Assembly (NCBI RefSeq): GCF_900101825.1
Contig: NZ_FNAG01000015.1
Coordinates: forward strand, 27,658 to 91,657
Reading direction: 5' to 3'
DNA: 64,000 nucleotides
From: Aquimonas voraii
GTDB taxonomy: Bacteria > Pseudomonadota > Gammaproteobacteria > Xanthomonadales > Xanthomonadaceae
Made by a program: the position numbers and the translations under genes
The notes under the pieces: generated by a model
The model's database searches: none
The model's input: only the letters and a program-made list of their open reading frames with translations
What the model was told of the DNA's origin: nothing
In this document: in pieces, positions 1 to 7,725 of the stretch
Position numbering within the stretch: position 1 is the stretch's first letter
Layout of the letters: the number at the start of each line of letters is the position of its first letter

Positions 1-285
1 CGGGCTACGGCGGACGCGCTCCCCCAGAAGCGGGCGGCCCAGGGCATCGAGCGGCAACCACTGGTGGTCTGGACCTGCGACGAACTTTTCGACTCGGTCA
101 GAGGGGCGCGGCTGCATCAGCAGCCAGACTTCCCGGCACCGGCCGGCAAGCACCCGCTCAACCCATTCGGCCGCGCGAGGCAGGCGATAGACGCGCACAG
201 CCCCGGGGCGCCCGACAGTGCCCCGCACGCTGTCCGCCGTGCTGCCAAGCTCGACGCTGGCAGGATTGGGGTCAGCGAGATCCAT
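1..285 (-). CDS. Partial hypothetical protein running off the left edge
   Basis: An open frame of 95 codons starts at the ATG complementary to 283-285 and continues without a stop to base 1. I do not recognise the family. The visible part is soluble, with no signal peptide or membrane segment, and contains WLLMQPRPSDRVEKF. It follows the prepilin peptidase gene on the same strand, but has its own copy of the conserved promoter box (323-388) between the two genes. That makes it likely the first gene of a coregulated operon to the left. The GC-rich third codon positions look like those of its neighbours. Confidence 0.6.
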   Translation of the reverse strand, partial: MDLADPNPASVELGSTADSVRGTVGRPGAVRVYRLPRAAEWVERVLAGRCREVWLLMQPRPSDRVEKFVAGPDHQWLPLDALGRPLLGERVRRSP

Positions 286-322
286 GGGAGGGCTGCCGAT
301 GACGGTGCGGGGTCATGGAGCC

Positions 323-388
323 ATGATGACGAGGCGAATTGACGCCCATTGCCGCTTTGGGGGCAGTTTCTGGGGGGATATCGGGAAG
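323..388 (-). promoter_or_regulatory. Conserved plasmid promoter box, copy D
   Basis: Reading the minus strand, CTTCCCGATATC (388-377) is followed after 28 bases by TGGGCG (348-343). A -10-like CATCAT (328-323) lies 18 bases beyond GCAATG. The same arrangement occurs before traF, traL, traV, repA and the gene ending at 58903. It lies about 40 bases upstream of the gene starting at 285. Binding by the FlhDC-like regulators encoded at 39.2-40.5 kb is an inference. Confidence 0.6.
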
Positions 389-399
389 TTCGCCCTATC

Positions 400-1284
400 T
401 CAGGGCAGTCCCATCTGACGTGCCCAGGGACCGAGGTGGCTGGCGCCGAACAGCATCCAAACCCAGATTGCGGCGCCGATCGCCGGCCCGAAGGCCAGAT
501 GCGTATGGGCGCCCTGCCCCGTCCGACGCAGGTGGATGAGTCCGAGCACCGAGATCAGGCAGGCCGCGAGGAACACCACCGGCAGAATGGCCTGCGGGCC
601 GAACCAGGCGCCGGCGACCGCCATCAGCTTGAAGTCGCCATAGCCGAGCCCTTCCCTGCCCGTCAGCAGGTGGTGCAGCCAGAACACCGACCACAGGCTG
701 AGATAGCCAGCCGCGGCGCCCAGGATTGCTTGGGCCGGGTGGACGAACACGCCGTTGACCGAGAGCAGGAGGCCGAGCCAGAGCAGCGGCAGCACGATGG
801 AATCCGGCAGCAGGCGATCGCGCAGGTCGATCCCGCTCGCCGCGACGAGGGCTGCGGTGAGGACGAGGCCCGCCGCCGCCGCTGGCGTCGGTCCGAAGTG
901 GTGCACAACGAGCGCGAAGAGAAGGCCGGTGCCCGCCTCAACCAACGGGTACTGGATGCTGATCGACGTCCCGCAACCTCGGCAGCGGCCGCGCAAGGCA
1001 ACCCAGCTCACCACCGGCAAGTTCTCGAACCAGCGAATCGAGTGGCCGCAGCTCGGGCACGCTGAACGGCCGTGGAAGAAGTTCGGAGGGGCTGGCTCGT
1101 CGAAGGAACGCTCCAGCAGCTCGTGCGCGTCGCGCCGCCACTCCCACTCCAGACGGCGCGGCAGGCGGAGGATCACGACATTGAGAAAGCTCCCCACCAG
1201 GGCGCCCAGCACCCCGGCACACAGCAGGGTCAGTGCGGGATTGAGCGCGAGGGTCAGTTGCAGCGCGTGCAACGCATCGGTCAC
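400..1284 (-). CDS. pilD: Type IV prepilin peptidase / methyltransferase (A24 family)
   Basis: A 294-residue inner-membrane aspartic peptidase of the PilD/GspO type. It cleaves the leader of type IV prepilins or pseudopilins and N-methylates the new N-terminus. Near the N-terminus is the membrane motif GSFLNVVILRLPRR. Next comes the cytoplasmic zinc site with two CxxC pairs (CPSCGHS and CRGCG). The two catalytic aspartates are visible in SGIDLRDRLLPD and GYGDFKLMA. The GTG start at 1284 is chosen because it overlaps the stop of the upstream 80-residue gene (GTGA) and gives the usual family length; the frame extends further upstream without homology. No pilin gene is visible beside it. A role in a conjugative type IV pilus is possible but not shown. 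Confidence 0.92.
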   Translation of the reverse strand: MTDALHALQLTLALNPALTLLCAGVLGALVGSFLNVVILRLPRRLEWEWRRDAHELLERSFDEPAPPNFFHGRSACPSCGHSIRWFENLPVVSWVALRGRCRGCGTSISIQYPLVEAGTGLLFALVVHHFGPTPAAAAGLVLTAALVAASGIDLRDRLLPDSIVLPLLWLGLLLSVNGVFVHPAQAILGAAAGYLSLWSVFWLHHLLTGREGLGYGDFKLMAVAGAWFGPQAILPVVFLAACLISVLGLIHLRRTGQGAHTHLAFGPAIGAAIWVWMLFGASHLGPWARQMGLP

Positions 1285-1523
1285 GGTGACGGCCCTGCGT
1301 GTGCGCGGATCGACTCGCGGGCGCGTTCGAGTTCGGGGAAGCCCTCGGCGCAGACGTTGAGGGCTTCGAGCAAGGCTGCCCATCGCACCGTCGGATCGGG
1401 ATGGCGCAAGCGCGTGGCCAGCAGGCACTCAGGGGCCCGCCGCGGCACGCCGGCAGGACCGAGTTCCGCGGCGGCGAGCAGAGCCCAAGGGCTCTGCGGC
1501 GAGACGTGCGCGATCTGGATCAT
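1281..1523 (-). CDS. Small hypothetical protein upstream of pilD
   Basis: This 80-residue protein is encoded between a secreted protein gene and pilD. Its stop codon overlaps the pilD GTG start by the GTGA arrangement, which suggests translational coupling. The sequence has an alanine-rich helical centre (HPDPTVRWAALLEAL) that resembles a HEAT-repeat-like helix, but no family could be assigned. It probably forms part of a three-gene minus-strand operon from 2525 to 400. Confidence 0.6.
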   Translation of the reverse strand: MIQIAHVSPQSPWALLAAAELGPAGVPRRAPECLLATRLRHPDPTVRWAALLEALNVCAEGFPELERARESIRAHAGPSP

Positions 1524-1532
1524 GGCGTCATT

Positions 1533-2525
1533 TCAACAAGCGGGGATGACCGGCAGCACCTTGCGGATCGGCAGGCTGCCGCTGCGGCCATCATTCAGCG
1601 ACCAGCTCACAGTGGCGCGGTCGCAGGCCGCGAAGTCCATCGTCATGGTACCGAAGGGCTGGGTGTTCACCGTTGTCTGCCGGGCAAAGGCGACATCCTC
1701 GGTCCGGTAGACAGTGAGTTGAACGCGCGGTCCGGTGAACGTGCCGAGAGCCGAATACCAATCGCGGGCGCGTCCGTCCGGCGTGCCGGTGAACCAAGCC
1801 ACGGCCAAGATGCGTGCCGATTCATCGATGTCGAAGTAGAAGCCCTGGTTGCCCATCCCTTCCGTGTTCCAGGCACCAGCCATCTGGCGGCGAACTGTCG
1901 AGAGCGCCGGCGGGGGCGCGCCGTAGTCCGCCGCGTTGTACGCCGGGATGTCGAGTCGGACCGGGGTGGGTATTGCGGCGAGATCGAAGAACAGCGTCGA
2001 GGCCTGGTCGTCGTCGAAGGCGGGAGAGAGCCCGGTGCTGATCACGTATGCGGTCGTCGGCGTGAACAGGTTTCCGCAGAGCGCAGTCGTAGCAATGTTG
2101 CTCGGCAGGTTGGTGCGAAGCAGCGAGCTGTACTGGACGTTGTTCTGAACCATGGTGACGCGGCACGGAGCGAACGGCGTGCCAGAGACGGGGGAAACGG
2201 TGATGAAGAGCTGAGCATCACCCGCCGTACCGCAGGGCCTCCGCCACGCCGTGATCTCCATCTGTGCGCCTGCAACATCGCTCGCTCGCACGGTCCATTT
2301 GGGACCGGTGGGCTGCACTGGGAATGGCTCGGTCACGCATCCTCCCGTGAACTCCTTGGACGGCGCTACAGCGAACCCGGGGCGCTCAGTCAGCGCCTGG
2401 ATCTCTACCAGCGCGCGCGTCTGCGCTTCGAGTCGCTCATGATCGATTCGCGCGAAATCAAGGGCGGCGGCAGTGTTCGCGAGAAGGAGGGTGGAGAGCG
2501 CGAGAGCGACGTTCTTTCGGAGCAT
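1533..2525 (-). CDS. Secreted hypothetical protein
   Basis: A 330-residue protein with a clear Sec signal peptide (MLRKNVALALSTLLLANTAAA, cleavage expected after the AAA). The mature part contains six cysteines, suggesting disulphides in the periplasm or outside the cell. The C-terminal half (MAGAWNTEGMGNQGF through WFTGTPDGRARDWY) resembles a domain I associate with secreted proteins of Xanthomonas-type bacteria, with a GxWxNPxxxGQGF...WFTY pattern; the function of that domain is unknown. It lies 9 bases before the next gene and is probably the first gene of the operon that ends with pilD. Whether it is a substrate or an accessory of a pilus is unknown. Confidence 0.75.
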   Translation of the reverse strand: MLRKNVALALSTLLLANTAAALDFARIDHERLEAQTRALVEIQALTERPGFAVAPSKEFTGGCVTEPFPVQPTGPKWTVRASDVAGAQMEITAWRRPCGTAGDAQLFITVSPVSGTPFAPCRVTMVQNNVQYSSLLRTNLPSNIATTALCGNLFTPTTAYVISTGLSPAFDDDQASTLFFDLAAIPTPVRLDIPAYNAADYGAPPPALSTVRRQMAGAWNTEGMGNQGFYFDIDESARILAVAWFTGTPDGRARDWYSALGTFTGPRVQLTVYRTEDVAFARQTTVNTQPFGTMTMDFAACDRATVSWSLNDGRSGSLPIRKVLPVIPAC

Positions 2526-2640
2526 GGCGACACCTCAGAGACCAGGTGGCGCAGGAGTGTGAGCAGTTGACAGCCGTGCGCACAACCGGTGTCGCCGACT
2601 TGCTTCAGAGGTTCGCGGATTGGCATGCTTCGTGGCAATT

Positions 2641-2652
2641 CGCCCTAGGGCG
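2641..2652. promoter_or_regulatory. 12-base perfect palindrome upstream of the secreted protein gene
   Basis: CGCCCTAGGGCG is a perfect palindrome about 115 bases upstream of the start at 2525 and about 115 bases upstream of the plus-strand gene at 2767. It could be an operator for a divergent control region. No bound protein is implied by the sequence. Confidence 0.3.
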
Positions 2653-2711
2653 ACCAGCTCGCCGGGCTGCTAATCCGGCACACAGGCCCGCAAGGCCACA
2701 AAACACCCCAC

Positions 2712-2756
2712 GGGGACGCCATGTCCCTGCCGGGGCTGTGCGTCCCCTTTTTCTTT
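2712..2756 (+). terminator. Terminator-like hairpin in the leader of the 2767 gene
   Basis: GGGGACG (2712-2718) pairs with CGTCCCC (2741-2747), followed directly by TTTTTCTTT. It sits only about 10 bases before the ATG at 2767. It either terminates a short upstream transcript or acts as an attenuator for that gene. Confidence 0.5.
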
Positions 2757-2766
2757 GGAGACGCAC

Positions 2767-2988
2767 ATGCTCGACCGCGATGAGATCCGCGCCTTCCGGC
2801 GCTTTCTGAACACCGCCAACCGCAAGGAACTGGTGGAGAGGCGCTCACACATCGAGCGCATGATGGCCCTGGTTACCCAAGGCACCGAAGAAGCGCGGGA
2901 CCTGCGCTTCATGCAGCGCTTGATCCGCGAGGAGATCGGCGCACGAGCCGAGGTCGACGCCATCGTCGCTCGGCGGTTGAGCAAGTAG
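2767..2988 (+). CDS. Small hypothetical protein
   Basis: This 73-residue, charged, helical protein starts at MLDRDEIRAF. The ATG at 2767 is preferred over an in-frame TTG at 2755 because GGAG lies 8 bases upstream of it. Its sequence is rich in Arg and Glu and has no membrane segment. The gene is monocistronic: a terminator-like hairpin lies just before it and a perfect 14-bp stem follows the stop. No family was recognised. Confidence 0.6.
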   Translation: MLDRDEIRAFRRFLNTANRKELVERRSHIERMMALVTQGTEEARDLRFMQRLIREEIGARAEVDAIVARRLSK

Positions 2989-2992
2989 CACG

Positions 2993-3024
2993 AAGAGGCC
3001 GACCCCCTCAGGGGTCGGCCTCTT
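2993..3024 (+). terminator. Strong hairpin terminator after the 2767 gene
   Basis: A perfect 14-bp inverted repeat (AAGAGGCCGACCCC / GGGGTCGGCCTCTT) with a 4-base loop begins 5 bases after the stop at 2988. Confidence 0.75.
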
Positions 3025-3215
3025 GCATTGAACGTCACGTGGCAAACGCCAGTAGCGCCAGACACAGCCGGTAACAGCATCCATCACAACCAAATGCAGT
3101 TCATCAGCATGAGCCATCCCGGCTGATGTGAAGCGCGTGGGTACTGCCGGGTGGTGGGACACCAATCGGAACATCGCACCTTCCGGAGCATACATATTCA
3201 AAACAGGAACTTATT

Positions 3216-3512
3216 ATGCAAACCGATACCTATTCTTCCGAGCACATTGCTCACGAAATCATCGACATCCTTACTCGCGATCCAAGGGGCAAAGGATGCA
3301 TGCAGCTCGTCGCGGCCCAGTGCCAGTTCGGCAGCACTAGGCTGTGCGACTTCAGGAAGGGCTTCATTTACGCACTCAGAAAGGACTGGATCAAATCTGG
3401 GTCAGGCTGGCTTTGCGTGGTAGTTCAGCCACGGCAAGAGCAGGACGAGGTGGATGAGGAGCAAGGCCTTGCGCACTCGGTTGAACCGGAGTCTCTGGAT
3501 AAGCCCCGCTGA
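3216..3512 (+). CDS. Small hypothetical protein
   Basis: This 98-residue protein starts MQTDTYSSEHIAHEIID; a CAGGAA sequence lies upstream of the ATG. The segment from about residue 20 to 65 (MQLVAAQCQFGSTRL, then FRKGFIYALRKDW) looks like a compact alpha/beta domain. The tail is acidic and likely disordered (RQEQDEVDEEQG). No membrane segment and no recognised family. It stands alone between a terminator and the minus-strand xseB-like gene. Confidence 0.5.
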   Translation: MQTDTYSSEHIAHEIIDILTRDPRGKGCMQLVAAQCQFGSTRLCDFRKGFIYALRKDWIKSGSGWLCVVVQPRQEQDEVDEEQGLAHSVEPESLDKPR

Positions 3513-3669
3513 CTGACTCCGCTCAGCGAAGCGCGCCGCTCTAGAAGCTCCATTCCCGCAACAGCGGCTGCATCATCCCCGACCGCCAGCGCTCGCACTA
3601 TCTTGCGTTCGACCTGCGCACGCCCGCCCTCAACCATCCTCAGGGCCGGGTTGCCATCCGCCGGCCCGC

Positions 3670-3882
3670 TCACGCCGGGTCCCGCTGCGCGAACATGGCG
3701 TCTAGCCGCTGTGTCGCGGCTTCGAGCCTGGCCTTGGCTTGGGTATAGGCCGCCTGACCTTGCTCAGCGAGCGCGAGTGCTTCGTCGATAGCCTCGGGCG
3801 GCAGCTGATCGAGCTTGCTCACGCAGGTCGAGAGGGTCTTGTAGAGCGCATCGAAGCGCTGGGTGTCGGCGACTTCGCTCAT
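3670..3882 (-). CDS. xseB: Exonuclease VII small-subunit-like protein
   Basis: A 70-residue protein whose pattern matches XseB: an N-terminal helix (FDALYKTLSTCVSKLDQL) then ALALAEQGQAAYTQAKARLE, where the family has a GxxLxxxxQxxLxxAExR pattern. XseB forms a helical hairpin that binds the coiled coil of XseA in exonuclease VII, a single-strand-specific nuclease. The ATG at 3882 is chosen because GGAG lies 8 bases upstream. The large-subunit fragment lies 1.6 kb upstream on the same strand, separated by an IS5-family insertion, so the two were probably once adjacent. The low overall conservation of XseB keeps this below certainty. Confidence 0.65.
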   Translation of the reverse strand: MSEVADTQRFDALYKTLSTCVSKLDQLPPEAIDEALALAEQGQAAYTQAKARLEAATQRLDAMFAQRDPA

Positions 3883-3975
3883 GGGGTTCTCCATCTCGGG
3901 GATGCCCGGAGTATTCGTCCGGTGCGCCCAATCATCAAGCTGCGTCAGGGGGGCACTGCCGGGGTAAGAGTTTTC

Positions 3976-5166
3976 CTAGGGAACCTCTGAACAAAGCGCC
4001 CCGTCCAGCAATCGAGCTCTCTGCGACGATCTTTGATGTCGCTACTGCACTTCGATCTCGCGGAACTGGTCAGATCGCGCTCGTCAGACCCTCGTTTCTC
4101 TGCGGCTCGGGGCGAAATGCCCGAGTTGCAGACACGCTTATCCCGCCGCCGCCAATCGGCGGCGCGCCAGACTCAGGTTCGCCAGCGCGAACAGCACCTG
4201 CAGCTGAGCGGCGTTCTTGGCCAAGCCGCGGTAGCGCACTTTGGTGAAGCCGAACTGGCACTTCACCACCCGGAACGGGTGCTCGACCCGCGCCCGCATC
4301 TGCGCCTTCAGCTTCTCAAGCCTTTGCGTCGCGTCCTTGAGCGCACTCTCGACCATGCGCTTGAGCGCGCCGCGCTTGGCCGCGATGTGCAGCTGGGCTT
4401 TGCCCTGAACGTATTTCTCGGCGCCGGTGTAGCCGGCATCGGCATGCACGGTTTTTTCTTCGCCGGTCAGCAGCGCTCCGATCTGGGTGACGTCCGCCGT
4501 GTTGGCCGGCGTCGCCACCACCACCCTCACCAGGCCTGACTCGGAGTCCACGCCGATGTGGGCCTTCATGCCGAAGAACCACTGGTTGCCCTTCTTCGTC
4601 TGGTGCATCTCCGGATCGCGCGTGCCGGTGCTGTTCTTGGTCGAGCTCGGCGCGTGGATGATCGTGGCGTCGACCAGGGTGCCCGCGCGCATCTGCATGC
4701 CGCGCGCCGCCAGATGCGCGTTCACGGTTTCGAGGATCCTCGGCGCCAGCGCGTGCTTCTCCAGAAAGCGCCGGAACTTCAGGATCGTGGTTTCGTCGGG
4801 GATCGCATCGACGTTGAGCTCGAGCCCGGCGAAGCGCCGCATCGACTCGATCTCATACAGCGCGTCTTCCATCGCCGGGTCGCTCAGTGCGTACCACTGC
4901 TGCAGGAAGTGGATGCGCAGCATGACCTCGGGCGACATTGGCGGCCGCCCCGCCTTGCCGCCCTTCGGGTAGTGTTCGCCGACCAGTGCCAGCAGCGGCT
5001 GCCACGGCACCACCTGCTCCATCTCGGCCAGGAACCGCTCACGCCGCGTCTGCTTCTTCTTCGCGGTGTAGGCAAGGGAGTCGAAGGTCGTCTGCTTCAT
5101 CGGCCGAACAATCTGCGGAGATGCTGCATGGTAGCTGGCTGCGGGGATAAATCAGAGCTTCCCTAG
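3976..5166 (-). mobile_element. IS5-family insertion sequence with CTAG target duplication
   Basis: A 1183-bp element (3980-5162) is bounded by imperfect inverted repeats: GGAACCTCTGAACAA at the left and, read inward from the right, GGAAGCTCTGATTTA. It is flanked by a direct duplication CTAG at 3976-3979 and 5163-5166. Length, four-base YTAR-type target and the single DDE transposase gene fit the IS5 group. The transposase frame is intact, so the copy may be active. It sits between the xseB-like and xseA-like genes and probably separated an operon. Confidence 0.9.
4138..5100 (-). CDS. IS5-family transposase
   Basis: A 320-residue DDE transposase. The N-terminal part contains GRPPMSPEVMLRIHFLQQWY, typical of the DUF772 domain of IS5 transposases. 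Catalytic residues sit in GTLVDATIIHAP (first Asp), VHADAGYTGAEKY (second Asp) and the region VEHPFRVVKCQFGF (Glu of the YREK-like signature). The length equals that of complete family members and the frame is uninterrupted. It is the only gene of the element. Confidence 0.95.
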   Translation of the reverse strand: MKQTTFDSLAYTAKKKQTRRERFLAEMEQVVPWQPLLALVGEHYPKGGKAGRPPMSPEVMLRIHFLQQWYALSDPAMEDALYEIESMRRFAGLELNVDAIPDETTILKFRRFLEKHALAPRILETVNAHLAARGMQMRAGTLVDATIIHAPSSTKNSTGTRDPEMHQTKKGNQWFFGMKAHIGVDSESGLVRVVVATPANTADVTQIGALLTGEEKTVHADAGYTGAEKYVQGKAQLHIAAKRGALKRMVESALKDATQRLEKLKAQMRARVEHPFRVVKCQFGFTKVRYRGLAKNAAQLQVLFALANLSLARRRLAAAG

Positions 5167-5224
5167 CACGCTACGCGCTGGAGTCCGACTGCGCCGCGTC
5201 CGGCAGGCTGGCAACCTCACCACC

Positions 5225-5446
5225 ATGAGCTTGTCCCGCAACGAGTTTCTTGATCAGTTGGCTGTGGCCATCGACTCCGGCGATGGTCGAGCCCGCGCGA
5301 TCCTGCCGATGTTCCGTCACCTGTTGGCCGAGCTCGAACGAGACGCGGCGGCAGGGCGTCTTCCGCCTGACGGCCCTGGCCAGTTAGCGCACACATTTGC
5401 GCGTCGCCTTTCGACGGGTCGGGACCATAGCTCGGCCGCCGGCTGA
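5225..5446 (+). CDS. Possible small hypothetical protein
   Basis: A 73-residue frame starts MSLSRNEFLDQLAVAID. It is mostly helical and ends shortly before the convergent xseA fragment. No good ribosome-binding site is visible and the opposite strand is also open here, so coding is uncertain. No family was recognised. Confidence 0.35.
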   Translation: MSLSRNEFLDQLAVAIDSGDGRARAILPMFRHLLAELERDAAAGRLPPDGPGQLAHTFARRLSTGRDHSSAAG

Positions 5447-5458
5447 CGCATTTGGCAC

Positions 5459-6766
5459 TCAGCGCTCCGGCTTGAGGGTCGCTTCGCGAGCCCCGTCCAT
5501 CCACTGGATGACCACTTGGCCAGGCGCCTCCGCAGCGATCTTCACCACACGCCCATGGGTGTCCCGCACGAGCGCGAAGCCACGCGTCAGCATGCGGCGG
5601 GGGTCAAGCGCCTTCAGTTCGCCGCGTTGTTGCTCAAGGCCGATCATCGCGGCATTCAGATTGGCCTGCGCCAATTGATGGAGTCGCCCGTAGGCGCGCT
5701 CCAGCAGCAGCGGCGCCTGATCGACCCGCTGCCGCGCCTTCTGTTCCAGCTGCGCCCGCGCGCGATCCAGCCCCTGCCCAGCCGTCAACAGCCTCGTCTG
5801 CGCTTGGTTGAGCAGCTGGGCACCCTGTCGCCCGAGATTCGCCTCGCACCGTGCGAGGCGGGCCCTTACTGTCTGCTCCAGCGTGCCTTGAAGGCCGGCG
5901 AGGTCCGACGCCGCCAGGGCCGCGAGGCTGCGTGCCCGTCTCTCCGCCTGCGACTGCAGCGCCGCGAGCTGGGTGCTTGCCTGGTCGCGCTTGCCGCGCG
6001 CTGATTGGGTCAATCGCTGCTGCTGTGCGTCCAGTCGCGACCGGGCTACTTCGACCTTGCTGCTTGCCATCCGTTGGATCTTTCCTGCGTTCTCGACCGC
6101 CGTGCGGGCGCGCTCTACGATCACCCGGCGAATGTGCCCGATCACCTTGCTGGGCGTATCGAACGCAAGGCATGCCACCTCATCCGGCAAACCTCGATCT
6201 CGCTCGTGACCGACTCCCACCATCACCGGCACAGGCGCGTCGCAGATCGCCCTGCCAATCTCATAAGCGTTGAGCCAATCGAGATCGAGCTGCGCGCCGC
6301 CGCCGCGGATCAGTGCGATCGCATCGAAGGGCTCGGCGTGATGGAGGGTGGACGCTGTCGCGATGGCTTTGGCCACCGAGATCGCAGCGCTCTCGCCTTG
6401 GAACACCGCAGCAAAGGTCTTGATCTCAAGAAGGCCAAGCCGCTGCAGGATCTCCCCATCGCGCATGAAGTCGCCGAGGCCGGCGGCGCCCTCCGGAGCG
6501 ATCACCGCGATGCGCGTGAAGTCGATGGGTGCCGGCAGCGCCTTGTTGCGTGCCGCAAGACCCTCAGATTCGAGGCGCGCCAGAAGTCGCTTCAACTTGG
6601 CCGCGAGTTCACCCAGCACGAAGGATGCATCGAGATCGCAAATGCTCAGGCTGAAACCGTGGGAGGGATGGAATTCTGCGGTGACCTGCACCAGTAGACG
6701 CATGCCGACCTGCGGCGGCCCGCCGACAAGATCGGTGAGGGCCTCAGTCGGAGGCCTGCGTCGCAT
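5459..6766 (-). CDS. xseA: Exonuclease VII large subunit lacking its N-terminal OB domain
   Basis: A frame of 435 codons from the ATG at 6766 encodes the catalytic and coiled-coil parts of XseA. MRLLVQVTAEFHPSHGFSLS aligns with the end of the OB domain and LGELAAKLKRLLARLESEGL with the linker. IAVIAPEGAAGLGDFMRD, ALIRGGGAQLDLDWLN and MVGVGHERDRGLPDEVA are the conserved core motifs. After these come about 170 residues of coiled coil. The usual first 85 or so residues (OB fold) are missing. They are found instead, in frame with a DUF5710 domain, at 23481-23966 on the plus strand, an arrangement an inversion would explain. Its first 120 bases overlap the 3' end of repA in another frame. It may be non-functional alone or work as a split protein. 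Confidence 0.8.
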   Translation of the reverse strand: MRRRPPTEALTDLVGGPPQVGMRLLVQVTAEFHPSHGFSLSICDLDASFVLGELAAKLKRLLARLESEGLAARNKALPAPIDFTRIAVIAPEGAAGLGDFMRDGEILQRLGLLEIKTFAAVFQGESAAISVAKAIATASTLHHAEPFDAIALIRGGGAQLDLDWLNAYEIGRAICDAPVPVMVGVGHERDRGLPDEVACLAFDTPSKVIGHIRRVIVERARTAVENAGKIQRMASSKVEVARSRLDAQQQRLTQSARGKRDQASTQLAALQSQAERRARSLAALAASDLAGLQGTLEQTVRARLARCEANLGRQGAQLLNQAQTRLLTAGQGLDRARAQLEQKARQRVDQAPLLLERAYGRLHQLAQANLNAAMIGLEQQRGELKALDPRRMLTRGFALVRDTHGRVVKIAAEAPGQVVIQWMDGAREATLKPER

Positions 6767-7623
6767 ACATCGACTCGGGCACCCTCGTAGACGCGCAACA
6801 CATCGGCCAACGCCTTCAAGAACGCTGCCTTGAATTGGCGCGGCTCCTTGTACTCGGCGCCGAACTGCGTCGCCAGCGCGCCCCAAGGGATGAAGGCGTC
6901 CTTCTTCAGCTCGTGTAGGCGGTGCGGCAACCAGATGGCGATGTCGATGCGCATTGGCGACTTCTGGAAATGCTTGAGCACGCGCCAGTCGAGGGGCACT
7001 GCGCTGGTGCAGATCTCGTCGAAGAACTTCTGGCCTAGGAGCAGCCTCGACTCGAACAGGTCCTGCTGGCGGGAATTCGCGTGCGGCTGCCACCAGGTCG
7101 CACTCTCCTCGATGGGATCCCAACCCTTTGAGACCGCATGCACTTCGGCGTCGCGATAGACGACCTTGAAGGTCGCATGGGTCAGTCGCTGCAGCTGCTC
7201 GCGAAGGCGGGTGATGGTGCCGTTCTTGCCGCCGGTCATCGCCATGCCGAGCTTGTCGCGCATGAACTCGCTCACGTTGTGTCCGAGGCTGATTTCCCGG
7301 GAGCGCTTCGTGACGACTTCCGAGGTGATCCAGGCGAGCAGCAGGCGCGGCAGCGAGCCATACGGCAGACCCCCCGCATCCGGCGTGGTGGTCACGACCA
7401 GCGTCAGATTGCCGTTCGTGCGGCTGTAGGTCAGGCCCTCCGGCTCACTGTGGGGCAGGGTGGCTTGCGCCAGCACCCGGGCCATGTAGGCGAAGCTGCC
7501 CGCCTCTCGCGGGGTCTCGGACCAGATGTTGGCGAGCTCGGCGGTGCGCCTAGCGATGATTGTCGCGGCGCGATCGCGCTTGGGGCGGGCAGGCAACAGA
7601 GAAGTTTCGGTGGCTGTGTTCAC
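6646..7623 (-). CDS. repA: Plasmid replication initiator RepA
   Basis: A 325-residue member of the plasmid RepA_C/TrfA-like initiator family. Recognisable segments are LTLVVTTTPDAGGLPYGSLP, VTKRSREISLGHNVSEFM, SAVPLDWRVLKHFQKSPM and FIPWGALATQFGAEY, followed by the family C-terminus DAGLRLRPSP. It binds iterons and opens the origin. The GTG at 7623 (VNTATETSLL) is chosen because the frame further upstream runs through the promoter and iterons. The last 30 or so residues after LRPSP look unnatural and overlap the xseA fragment, consistent with a rearrangement breakpoint. The promoter carries copy E of the conserved box. Confidence 0.92.
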   Translation of the reverse strand: MNTATETSLLPARPKRDRAATIIARRTAELANIWSETPREAGSFAYMARVLAQATLPHSEPEGLTYSRTNGNLTLVVTTTPDAGGLPYGSLPRLLLAWITSEVVTKRSREISLGHNVSEFMRDKLGMAMTGGKNGTITRLREQLQRLTHATFKVVYRDAEVHAVSKGWDPIEESATWWQPHANSRQQDLFESRLLLGQKFFDEICTSAVPLDWRVLKHFQKSPMRIDIAIWLPHRLHELKKDAFIPWGALATQFGAEYKEPRQFKAAFLKALADVLRVYEGARVDVCDAGLRLRPSPILSAGRRRSACVYWCRSPQNSIPPTVSA

Positions 7624-7655
7624 GGGGAGCAGGGAAGGCGGGGCACAGGCGACCC

Positions 7656-7721
7656 ACTCTAGGGGGCGCAATTCCGTCCCACTTCCCGATAGGTGGCGAA
7701 ATCGGGGAGATATCGCGAAGT
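7656..7721 (-). promoter_or_regulatory. Conserved promoter box, copy E, in front of repA
   Basis: Read on the minus strand: CTTCGCGATATC (7720-7709), 27 bases, TGGGAC (from 7681), then -10-like TAGAGT (7661-7656), 18 bases after GAAGTG. The left and right halves form an inverted repeat (CACTTCGCGATA / TATCGGGAAGTG). It abuts the first iteron at 7726. Confidence 0.65.
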
Positions 7722-7725
7722 GCCG

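Noticed and set aside
5459..7123. Longer xseA reading frame starting at 7123
   Set aside because: Residues before the ATG at 6766 are antiparallel-free shadow of repA with no XseA homology; the true N-terminal OB domain is at 23481.
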